This document shows positions 21,815-31,912 of a stretch of DNA of 64,000 nt, one piece after another. The first letter of the stretch is position 1. Each line of letters begins with the position of its first letter. The stretch comes from Aedes albopictus. Taxonomy: Eukaryota; Arthropoda; Insecta; Diptera; Culicidae. Location of the stretch: NCBI RefSeq assembly GCF_035046485.1, contig NC_085137.1:39609066-39673065 (forward strand). The letters run 5' to 3'. Both the position numbers and the translations under genes were made by a program. The notes under the pieces are model-generated. The model searched no databases, had not been told where the DNA came from, and saw only the letters and a list, made by a program, of their open reading frames with translations.

Positions 21815-24370
21815 ACATATGCAGGAATTCCTTCAGAAATTCTTGGAGGAATATCTTCGGAAATTCCTGAAGGTATTCCTTCGGAAATACCTGGAGGAAT
21901 TCCTTTGGAAACTCCAGACGGAATTCCATCCAAAATTCCTGGAGGAATCCCTTCGCAAATTCCTGGAAGAATTCCATCGGAAATTCCTTTAGGAATTCCT
22001 TCGGAAATTCCTGGAGCAATTCCTTCGGAAATTCCTTGGGCAGTTCCTTGGGAAAATCTTGGATGAATAACTTCGGTGGTTCCTGGAGAAATTCTTTCAG
22101 AAATCCAAAGAGAAATTCGTGAGGAAATCCTTAGGTGAATTTCTTAAGAAATTCCTGGACAAAATAATTCCAAACTTCCTGGAGGAATGCTTTTGGAAAT
22201 TCCTGGATGAATTTCTTCGGAAATTGCTGGACGAATGTCATTGAAAATTCCTGGAGGAATCCCTTCGGAAAGGCCTGGAGGAATTCCTCCGGAAAGTCGT
22301 GGAGGATTTTTTTCGGAAATACCTTTTGGATTTTTTTTTGGAAGTTCTTGCAGGAATTCCTTCGAAAATTCCTAGCGGAATTCCTGGACGAATTCCATCG
22401 GGAATTCCTGAAGGAATTCTTTCAGAAATTTCGGGAGGAATTCCTTCGGAAATTGCTGGACGAATTTCATTGGAAATTCCAGGAGGACTTCCTTCGGCAA
22501 TTACTGGAGGAATTCCTTCGGAAATTGCTGGACGATTTTTTTTTTTTGGAAATTCCTGGAAGAATTCCTTCGGAAATTCCTGGAAGAATTCCTTCGGAAA
22601 TTCCTGAAAGAATTCCTTCGGAAATTCCTGGAAGAATTCCTTCGGAAATTCCTGGAGGAATTCCTTCAGAAATTCCTGGAGGATTTTTTTCGGAAATTCT
22701 TTTTAGATTTTTTTCTTGGAAATTCCTGGAGGAATACCGTCGGAAATTCCTAGCAGAATTCCTTCGGAAATTCCATTAGGAATTCCTTAAAAAAATTCCT
22801 GGAGGAATTCTTTCAGAAATTTCGGGAGGAATTCCTTCGGAAATTGCTGGACGAATTCCTTTGGAGATTCCCGGAGGAATTCATTCGGAAATTCCAGGAG
22901 AAATTCCTTTACGAATTCCTGGAGGAATTCTTTCGGAAATTCCTGAAGGAATTTCATCGGAAATTGCTGGACGAATTCCATTGGAAATTCCTGGAGGAAT
23001 TCCTTCCAAAATTCTTGGAGGAATCCTTTCGCAAAATCCTGGAAGAATTCCTTCGGAAATTTCTGGAGAAATTCCATCGGAAATTTCTGAAGGACTTTGT
23101 TCGGAAATTACTAGAGGAATTCCATCGAAAATTCCTTGGAGAGGTCCTTCGAAAAATCTTGGATGAATACTTTCGGAAATTTCTGGAGGAATTCTTTCAG
23201 AAATTCCGGGAGGAATTCCTTCGGAAATTGCTGGACGAATTCCTTTGGAGATTCCTGGAGGAATTCATTCGGAAATTCCAGAAGCAATTCCTTCAAAAAA
23301 TCCTGGAGGAATTCCTTAAAAAATTCCAGAAGGAATTCCTTTCAAAATTCTTGGAGGAATCCCTTCGCAAATTCCTAGAAGAAGTCCTTTGGAAATTACT
23401 GAAGGAATTCCTTCGGAAATTTCTGAAGGAATTCGTTCGGAAATTCCTGAAGGAATTCCCTCGGAAATTTCTGGAGGAATTCCTTCGGAAATTCCTTGAG
23501 GAGTTCCCTAGAAAATCTTGGATGAATTCCTCCGGAAATTTCTGGAGGAATTCTTTCAGAAATCTATAAAGAAATTCCTGAGAAAATTATTGGATGAATT
23601 CCTTAGGACATTCCTGGAAAAAAACATTCTAAACTTCTTAGAGGAATGCTTTTTATGATTCCTGGAGGAATTCCTTCGGAAATTACTGGACGAATTCCTT
23701 TGGAAATTCCAGGAGGAATTCCTTCGGAAATTGCTGGAATAATTTCTTCGGCAATTACTGGAAGAATTCCTTCGCAAATGCCTGGAGGTATTCTTTCGGA
23801 AATTCCTGGAGGAGTTTCTTCGGAAATTCCTGGAGAAATTTTTTCGGAAAGTCTTTTTGGATTTTATTTTTTTAAATTCCAAGAGGAATTCCCTCGAAAA
23901 TTCATGGAGGAATTCCTTCAAAAATTCCTGGAAATTCCGGGAGGAATTCCTTCGGAAATCGCTGGATGAATTCGTTTGAAGATTCATGGAGGAATTCCTT
24001 TGGAAATCCCTGCAGGAATTCTTTCGGAAATTCTTAGGGGAATTTCTTCGGAAATTCCTGGAGAAATCTCTCCGGAATCTCTTGGATGCATTCCTTCTGA
24101 AATTCGTGGAGCAATTATTTCGGAAATTCCTGGAGGAATTCCTTCGGAAATTCTTAGAGGAATTTCTTTAAAAATTCCCGGAGGAATTCCATTGGAAATT
24201 CCTGGAGGAATTCCTTTGGAAATTCCTCCGGAAATTCCTGGAGAAACTCTTTTGGAAATTCCTGAAGGATTTTTTTTGGAAATTTCAAGAAGAATTCCTT
24301 CAGAAATTCCAGGAGAAATTCTGTCGGAAATAATTGGAGAAATTCCTTTGGAAATTTCCAAAGGAATTTC
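21815..24370. repeat. GGAATTCC minisatellite, left arm
   Basis: Tandem, degenerate 21-24-bp units of the form GGAATTCCTTCGGAAATTCCTG. Each unit contains the palindrome GGAATTCC. Frames on both strands stay open for 60-240 codons as FLEEF or RNSSRNF-like repeats; these are by-products of the unit, not proteins. Short T-rich interruptions occur (for example 22,315-22,335, 22,530-22,540). Confidence 0.9.
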
Positions 24371-27010
24371 TCCATGAATTTCCGATGTAATTCCACCAGG
24401 AATTTTGCGAAGGAATTCCTGCAGGATTTTCCGAATAAATTCCTCCACGTATTTCCGAGAGAATACCTCCAGGAATTTCCATGGCAATTCCTCCAGGAAT
24501 TTCCGAGGGAAATCCTCCAGGAACTTCCGGAGAAATTCCTCCAGGAATTTCCGAAGGAATTCTTCCAGGAATTTTCAAGGGAATTCCTATTGGAATTTTC
24601 AAAGGATTTCCTCCTGGAATTTCCGAAGGAATTCCTTCATGAATGTCCGAAGAAATCCCTCTATGAATTTTCGAAGGAATTCCTCCATGATTTGCAGAAC
24701 AAATTCCTCCAGGAATTTTGCCAAGGAATTTCTAAAGGATTTTCCGAAGGAATGCCTCCAGAAATTTTCCGACGGAATTCCTCTACGAATTTCCGAAGAA
24801 ATTCCTCGAGGAATTTCCGGAGGAATTCCTCCAAGAATTTCCGAAGTAATTCTTCTAGGAATTTTCAAAGAAATTCCTCTTGGAATTTTTAAAGGATGTT
24901 CTCCTGGAATTTCCGAAGGAATTCCTCCATGAATGTCCGAAGGAATTCCTCCATGAATTTCCGAATGAATTCCTCCAGGAATTTTGCGAAGGAACTTCTA
25001 AAGAATTTTCCGAAGGAATTCCTACATGAATTTCCATTTCCAAAGGAATTTCTCCAGAAATTTTCCGACGGAATCTCTCCACGAATTCCTCCGAATTCCG
25101 GAGGAATTCCTCTAGGAAATACCGAAGGAATTCCTCCATGAATCTCCGAAGGAATTCCTCCAGGAATTTTGCGAAGGAAATCCTAAAGTATTTTCCGAAG
25201 GAGTTCGTCCATGAATTTCCGAAGAAATTGCTCCAGAATTTTTCCGAAAGAATTCATTCACGAATTTCTGAAGAAATTCCTCCACGAATGTTCAAAGGAA
25301 TTCCTCCAGGAATATCCTGATAAATTCCTCCATGAATTTCCGGATGAATTTCTTCAGAAATTTCCGGATTAAATCCTCCAGGAATTTCCGAAGGAGATCC
25401 TCCAGAAATTTTCAAAGAAATTCCTTCTGCAATTTCCAAAGGAATTCCTCCTGGAATTTCCGAAGTAATACCTTCATAAATTTCCGAAGGAATTCTTTCA
25501 GGAATTTCCGAAGGAAATCTTTCAGCAATTTCCGAAGGAATTCCTCCTGGAATTTCCGAGGGAATTCCTGCAGGGAATTCTTCTACGATTTTCCTAAGAA
25601 ATCCCTCCCGGAATTTCCAAAGAAATTTCTTATGGATTTGCCTTGAAATACCTCCAAAAATTTCCGAATGAATTCCTCCAAAAATTTTTGACGGTTATCC
25701 TCAAAAAAATTCCTTAGGATTTTCTCACATAATCCCCAAACGTTTTTCTGAAGGAATGATTGAAGAAGTTTCTCAAGTTTTCGTAGGAGTTCCGCAATAC
25801 ATTTTTGAAGGAATTTCTTGAGGAATTTCCGAAGAAACTTCTCCAGTATCTTTCACTGGAATTCCTTGAGGAATTTCGTAAAGATTTATAAGAAACCGAT
25901 AAAATTCCTCAACGAACTTATCAAATAATTTCTCACGAAATTTCCGAAGGTATTCCATAAGACATTTCAGACATATGTCAAAAAAATTTCCAAACGAACT
26001 CCTTTAACAATTTCCGAATTTTCCTTATCAAGGCATTTTTAAAGGAATTCTTCAAAGAATTTCCGAATGAGTTCCTCTAGGAAACAAAAAATCACAAAAA
26101 GCATTTCTTCTGGAATTTCCGAAATATATTTTCAAGAAAGTTTTGAAAGATTTTTAAAGAAATTCCTTATGGAATTTCAGAAGGGATATCTCATAAGACT
26201 TTTAGAGGATTTTTTTTTTTCAATATTTTCGAAAGAATTGCTTCAGGAATTTGGGAAGGAATTCTCACAGAAACTTTCGGATGAATTCCTCCAAGAATTT
26301 TTGAAGGTATTCCTCAAGGAATTTTTGGAAGAATTCTTCACGAAAACTCCGAAGGAGTTCCTCAAGGAATATTCTAAATCTATTTCAAAGAAAATCCTCA
26401 AGGAATTCCCGAAGAATCTTCTAAAGGAAATCGTAGAAGAACTCTCGAAGGAATGGTTTATGGAATTTCTCAAGGAGCTTTAGAAATGAAGGAATTCCTC
26501 AAGAAATTTCCTGAAGAATTTGTCAAGGAATTTCCGGTGGAATTCCTCAAGGATTTTCTAAATAAATTTCTGATTTTTTTTTTTTAAATTGATTCCTTTA
26601 AAAATTTCCAAATGCATTCCTCTAGCAACTTCCAAAGATATTCCTCCAGGAATTTCCGAAGGAATTCCTTTAGAAATTTTCAAAGATTTTTTTCCGGTAA
26701 TTTCGAAGGAATTCATTAAAGGATTTTTCGAAGAAATTTCTCCAAAAATTTCTTAGGGTATTACTCAAGGAAAAGAATCTTAGTTTGATTGGAATTTTTC
26801 GAAAGATTTCCCGGAGAAATTCTTAAAGTATTTTCTGGAGCTTCTCAAACGGATTTCTGGTGGAATTAAGAATGATATTTGTAAAGAATTACTGGGGAAA
26901 TTCTCAAAAGAATGCATGGTGAAATTCGTAATAAAACTTCTGGAGGAATTATTGAAGAAATTTCTGAAGGTATTCCCAACGGAATTACTGCAAGTTTTCC
27001 GAAGGTAATT
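24371..27010. repeat. GGAATTCC minisatellite, right arm in inverted orientation
   Basis: The same unit now reads CCAGGAATTTCCGAAGGAATTCCTCC, the reverse complement of the left arm. It is regular to about 25,700 and then increasingly degenerate to about 27,010-27,150. Together the arms form a large imperfect palindrome centred near 24,370. Its open frames are not considered genes. Confidence 0.85.
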
Positions 27011-27416
27011 TCTGTTGGAATATCTACATTAAAATAACATGGAAAAATATTAAAGAAATTTCTGGAGAAACTGCTGGATAAATTCAAATTCATGATGGCA
27101 TTTGTTAAGAAATTCCTGAAGCAATATCTTGAAGAATTCCTCAGGATTATAATCATATATGATTCTTCCATTGAACCATTCTTGTTAATCACCCATATTT
27201 CATACTTCACTTTTATTCTTTGTATTTGAACTCCTTGTTACTGCAAAGTGGTTTTCAGTGTAAGGGTGCTCGCCCCCCCCTGGCCGAAAAGCTGGCTACG
27301 CCCTTGGTTCAAAAGATGCGTTTCGACAGCCATATGAATGGACATCTAGGTAGGCGAGGAATGTTCATAGCTTACTTTGATGAAATTTGAATTGTTCAAA
27401 TATCCGTTACAGGTTT

Positions 27417-27439
27417 NNNNNNNNNNNNNNNNNNNNNNN
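27417..27439. other. Assembly gap (23 N)
   Basis: The gap swallows the zinc-finger exon 3 of ZAD copy A, four bases after its acceptor. Confidence 0.99.
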
Positions 27440-28250
27440 GCACAATTATCTTGAAATCAGTTTCATACTGATTATTATTATTTGTTGAGAAGGATAGAGC
27501 AATCAGATCTGGTCAGATTACATTGTGGAAAATAATTAACATAGTAGTCCTTGCTTTTAGAGCAATAGGCTCCTAAAGTCCTATCGGGATTCTTGTTTTA
27601 AACCACAGTATATGGTGCAAGAGTACATATTTACTCATTTTTTGACGTTTTTATTAACTGTAGTTGAAAATATATAATTTTTATTTTTTTAGCCTTTTGT
27701 CTCGTCCCTAGCTTATAACACATACTTTGAGTGATTTTTTTTTCACCGTGTGTGTCAGATAGGAACATTTTTGAAATCCCAGTGCGAAAAATGTCGAGCT
27801 CAGTCACACAAGGTTGACCTCAAATGTCAAAGTAGAACTATTTACCATTTTACTTATTCCAAATTTTCTCATTATTCCTTTGTTTTTCAAGATCGAGTAA
27901 AGTATAATTCCGATTAGAATACCATGCTGCATCGTATTATTCAATATAAGCGAGATTTCGTCTTTAATTTTAGGACCCTATTGTCATTCTTTTAAAGAAG
28001 CATTTCAGTCTTTGAACGAACCTTATGAAGAGAAGACGCAAACATTATGGCTTTGGAGAAAACGTTGTACACGTCCGGTCACAACATTGGCGTAGTCGAG
28101 TCTTCCACAAGCGGGAGTAAATCTTTTGACGGACTAATGAAGCAAATTAGAAGAAACACGAATTTTCAAGCTTTGACTGGAAATGGTATGAAATTTCAAA
28201 ATTTTGTGTAGAGTGCGTCAACTCACCGGTTAGAAGTGCTGTGGTATGAT
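27440..28250. other. Mostly non-coding; one possible exon
   Basis: Positions 27,596-27,632 match the inverted-repeat family at the window start. A stretch at 27,974-28,095 follows a good acceptor (TTTAATTTTAG) and is open to a TAG, with a PYCHSFKEAF beginning. I do not recognise it and the rest of any gene is missing, so it is only a candidate terminal exon. Confidence 0.3.
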
Positions 28251-28259
28251 AGAGAGGCA

Positions 28260-28570
28260 GTTGTTAGTCTGGGCTCAGATAGAGAAGGCGGAGTACCAGA
28301 AGAATAAGATTGGACCCTGATAGAGAAGGCAGAGGTCCCGTGGATTCCGACAGAGAAGGCGGAGTACCACAGAAATCCTTCAGGACTCTGATAGAGAAGG
28401 CAGAGATCCCTTGAGACTGGACTCCGATAGAGAAGGCGGAGTACCAGAAGGATAAGATTGGACCCTGATAGAGAAGGCAGAGGTCCCGTGGACTCCGATA
28501 GAGAAGGCGGAGTACCACAGAAATCTTACTCTGATAGAGAAAGCAGAGATCCTAATAGACTACACTCCGA
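28260..28570. repeat. Tandem GATAGAGAAGGC repeats
   Basis: Alternating sub-units containing GATAGAGAAGGCGGAGTACC and GATAGAGAAGGCAGAGGTCC (or close variants). The pair-plus-spacer recurs at about 157 bp (28,272 and 28,428). Minus-strand open frames here are low-complexity by-products. Confidence 0.85.
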
Positions 28571-29071
28571 TAGTGATAGAATGGTCATTGATGGATAATC
28601 AAGTGACTGAGTTTTTGAGAAAAACGTAACAAACTAAAATACATCTTATATCGAGTGTAGATTACTTTCATTAAAGTCGTGATTAAAGTCAATATGCAAA
28701 ATTCAGAATATGATGGATCTTTTAGTTCATTGAAATTTGCTCCATTGAAACAAACAAATAGACGAGACTTGATTGGTCCATGCAAGTATTTCTCAAATGA
28801 GGAAACGAAAAAAAAATGAGTAATTGTTCTATACTATGGAGTGGAATAGTTTAACTAGCAATGAGAAAGTAATGAAATCACAGTTGTAAAGCTGGTGGTA
28901 ATGTACAATTATATCAATGATTCATATGATGCATATTTAATAATCGAACAAGGTTTATCTTTTCTTAACTTCCAAAGGATCGTATTCTTTCGCTTAAAAT
29001 ACAATGATACACTCTCTCACGCGGATATGGGAAATTCTAGAACATCCCAACGATCTTGACTTGCAGCAGAC

Positions 29072-29446
29072 TTAGTTGCGACGGCTGTAGCCCTGCGCCG
29101 ACGGGTTGGTCACCTGGACAACGATGTTGTTGAAGTCCAGCTGCTTCAACATCTCCTTGGTCTTCGGATCCACTTCGATGATGTCCTGCTCCAGAGCGGA
29201 CACCTCCGGTACGTAGTTATCTCTGCGCTCACGTTCCTCCTCCTGCAGCTTGATGGAGATACCACGGACCTGCGAGTGGTGCAGGCGCTTCATCAGGTGT
29301 GTCACGAAACCAGCAATCTTGTCGCGCAGGGGATTAGTGGGAATGATCGCCACTTCCTCGACGATGCGCTTGTTTGTGTGGCAATCCATCGTCAGCCGGG
29401 TGTGTAGTACTTCTCAAAGATGACCTTAGAGGCTTCACCTTAGACC
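29072..29446 (-). pseudogene. RpS17: Ribosomal protein eS17 (RpS17) pseudogene, probably a retrocopy
   Basis: The last 105 codons of eS17 are open on the minus strand (29,389 to 29,072). They include the family blocks [44 protein letters not shown] and [16 protein letters not shown], and end in RRN. Upstream, the sequence for the N-terminal part (KVIFEKYY) is still recognisable. It carries a 2-bp insertion next to the TACTAC codons (near 29,403) and an in-frame stop near 29,440, and the true initiator region is absent. No intron interrupts the 105 codons. The best reading is a decayed, 5'-truncated processed copy of a 40S ribosomal protein gene. A poly(A) tail and target duplication were not found. 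Confidence 0.8.
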
Positions 29447-31904
29447 TTCTTTTTCACTATACTATGGCTGAATGATTACGATTCAATAGTTACGTGTTGA
29501 AGTCAAACTAGGAATGCCTCCGTGATATTGAACCTCGTATTGAACTTCTGGAAGTTGAAAAGCAGGATCCTTGGTTGTTATTTTCTCTTAAGCCAGATTT
29601 GAAGGGAGGCATTCAATGAATAAATTGGAGAAATATTTTGGCATTTGAAAATAGCAAAAGTCATAGCTTACCTTGATGAGATTTTTTTCTCGTACGTATT
29701 GATGATTTTTGAATTTTGATAATGTCAAAGATAAGATGCAAGGAGAACAGTTATAGGTTCATGATTAAAGCTTTGAAATATAGTCTTGGAATAATCAACA
29801 GTTGTTAAAATAAGCATTTGAAGCTAAATCAATTGTACTGTAGTATACTAACCAAGATGCTGACAGTATATGCAAGTATAGACAGCTTTTGAGAGCGTTT
29901 GATGTGCATTAAAGTAGAGGAAACAGTGAGACAGATAGGAGATTTCCAAAGAGTAAAAATTTCATCATCAGTTGGAGCAATCAATACCAATTTTAAAAAG
30001 TCCTTTACGAAAGAATCGGCTTTGAGAATTGAATGATCAACGAAAGATTTTCTGCTGGTGTTGATTCTCACATCGTATGTTCGAATTTTCAACATTCTGG
30101 ATGTAGATCCGTATATTATTGTTAAACAAAACTTATTGGTTTTCTGCGTGAATACAAAGTTTCACTAAGGTTTAGTTGATTTTATTAGTTTTCAAGAAAA
30201 AAATTGTTAGATAAATATGTGCCATCCCAAGTAACATTTTAAGTTTTGTTCGGCTCACGGTTCGGCTCTACAAGAGATCTTCATGATCAATTTTATAAAA
30301 CTTGCAATAAAACTGAATCGTACATCAAAACCTCTTGATAACCTCTTTAAGAGCATCTTCCGGCTAAGTGGACCACTCTCGGAGAGGTTTTGCAAACCGC
30401 ATTAAGAGTAGCAATAAACCCGTTTTAAAGCCTAGTTGAAATTTTTTCGATTCTCGATTGTTGTTGTTTTTTTTTTCAACAAAAACTATGACAGCTCAAG
30501 ATGCAGAGAAGCTTCTTCGATGGCACGTAAAGTTCTGGAGGATACATCATTCGTAAGTAGAAAGCGATCATTTCAGAGTAATATATTAGTAGTTATTGTG
30601 CTGGTAGGCTTATGCGCATTCGAATTTATCGTGAATATTGGGGTTGCAGAATCATAAAATTAATGCGCTTCGAAAATAGTGAATATTATCATCTTGGAAT
30701 GAATGAAATCAATTTGTGAACTTTGTAAAACTATCTCGAATGACCAGAAAACTCAGCAGCGAGAGTTTATTTATGTGAGCATGTTATGAAAATGGTGGCA
30801 AACTATCAACCCGAATAGATTTTTACAATTCATGGTATCGTTCATACTATAAGATGTCTGTAAGAGGAATGATAACAATACACGTAATAATAACGATATG
30901 GTTGTATGATTGGAGTTGTAAATTAAGGACCATCCAATACCTTTTAAGTATCATAGTATTGTATTTTTTACGAATAATCAGACTTTGGCGACGAAATTGA
31001 TCTCGCCCTAATATGGTACTAACCTAACATTTATGACACATTTTCGCCTTCTTTCCCCGATCCAAGCGAAACCAGCTGATTTTGTTATGAAACCATAAAC
31101 AGCTGGTAGCCGAGAACAATAAGGATAAACGTAAACATCGGTGAACCAGCTGGTTTTGTTGTGTAAACATGACCAGCTGGTGGACCGAGAACAAAAGACC
31201 TTAATGGTAAACATTGAGACGGCCGGCGAAAACTGTCACATTATCGAGCGAGTTGCAAAAACCCTGTGACTGAGATTGACAGCGAAATCGAAAGCGAAAT
31301 ATGAGTACGACGAAATTTATCGCATCAAAGTCTAAGTCGAAAAAAAAATCGCAATATCAATGATAACGATACATTCTATGATACAGGAATAGTATTCAAT
31401 AATTTAGTTTTGATAGATGACTTCACCGACGTCTTTTTTTCTTCTATTTTTCGCAAATACGGCTTAGTTTACTATTGACTGCGCTCGTACCTTATTATCC
31501 ACTCTGAAATCCGGTACACCCGCGGTGATTTACGCTGCACTATGACCACGCTTTGTGGTGGATGCTTGGACGTGGTGTAGTATATCGACATCGGTATACG
31601 TTGCGATGTTCCTCCTCTCGCCTCCCGTTTGGTATCAAGCCCCTTTTGCTGCACTTACTTGTAAATAGCGCAATCGCACCGTTCCAAATCCTTGAGTTCA
31701 AGTAGAGTGCAGACTATTTGCAGGCCAGGAACCACCTTGCGCGAATCTTCCGATCTAGCTCCTGCTGATTTTATCCCCGCAGACGTTTCATCTCGCTAGA
31801 ATCGGTGCCTCTAACTTGTGAACTCACATATTGAACTGCCGCTCAACTTACGGATCGAAACAAAAGTGTCTTCTAAACACTCGCGAGCACCTACAGCATA
31901 TGGC
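29447..31904. other. No gene seen in about 2.4 kb
   Basis: AT-rich sequence. CCCAAGTAAC at 30,226 matches the end of the MITE at 53,325, but no partner end was found. A duplicated block of about 75 bp built around ACCAGCTGnTTTTGTT lies at about 31,071-31,130 and 31,143-31,200. Short open frames (for example 30,436-30,657) have no recognisable features. Confidence 0.4.
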
Positions 31905-31912
31905 CTCGAACG

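Larger units (their letters stand above)
21661..27306. mobile_element. 5.6-kb fold-back transposon with hAT-type ends
   Basis: Perfect 15-bp inverted ends CAAGGGCGTAGCCAG (21,661-21,675 and 27,292-27,306) are flanked by perfect 8-bp duplications GTTCAAAA (21,653-21,660 and 27,307-27,314). The empty site is preserved in the paralogous gene on the minus strand. The subterminal parts are G- or C-run rich. The interior is a GGAATTCC-type minisatellite that changes orientation near 24,370. No transposase is encoded. Terminal features fit hAT; mobilisation would have to be in trans. Confidence 0.9.
20974..27416 (+). pseudogene. ZAD/C2H2 zinc-finger gene, copy A, exon 2 split by a transposon
   Basis: Exon 1 is 20,974-21,120 and exon 2 starts at 21,269 after a clean GT-AG intron. 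Together they encode a ZAD zinc-binding domain (CRLC from exon 1, CVLC from exon 2), a dimerisation module of insect C2H2 transcription factors. An acidic linker and the start of a C2H2 finger (CNRC) follow. At 21,660 the exon is cut by the 21,661-27,306 element. It resumes at 27,315 after the target duplication and ends at 27,349 with a GT donor. Exon 3 begins at 27,413 and vanishes into the gap at 27,417. The minus-strand copy at 50,694-51,674 is nearly identical in protein and shows the uninterrupted site. As sequenced, this copy cannot make the full protein. Confidence 0.85.

Noticed and set aside
22207..25646. Frames of 60-241 codons in the GGAATTCC array
   Set aside because: Low-complexity translations of a minisatellite on both strands inside a transposon.
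27974..28095. Possible terminal exon (PYCHSFKEAF...)
   Set aside because: Good acceptor and open frame, but no recognised domain and no partner exons; kept only as a note.
29829..30095. 88-codon minus-strand frame
   Set aside because: No recognisable motif and no supporting gene structure.
30226..30240. CCCAAGTAAC end without a partner
   Set aside because: Matches the MITE end at 53,325, but no inverted partner was found within reach.
30436..30657. 73-codon frame with a hydrophobic C-terminal stretch
   Set aside because: No homologous motif, AT-rich context, no splice or promoter support.
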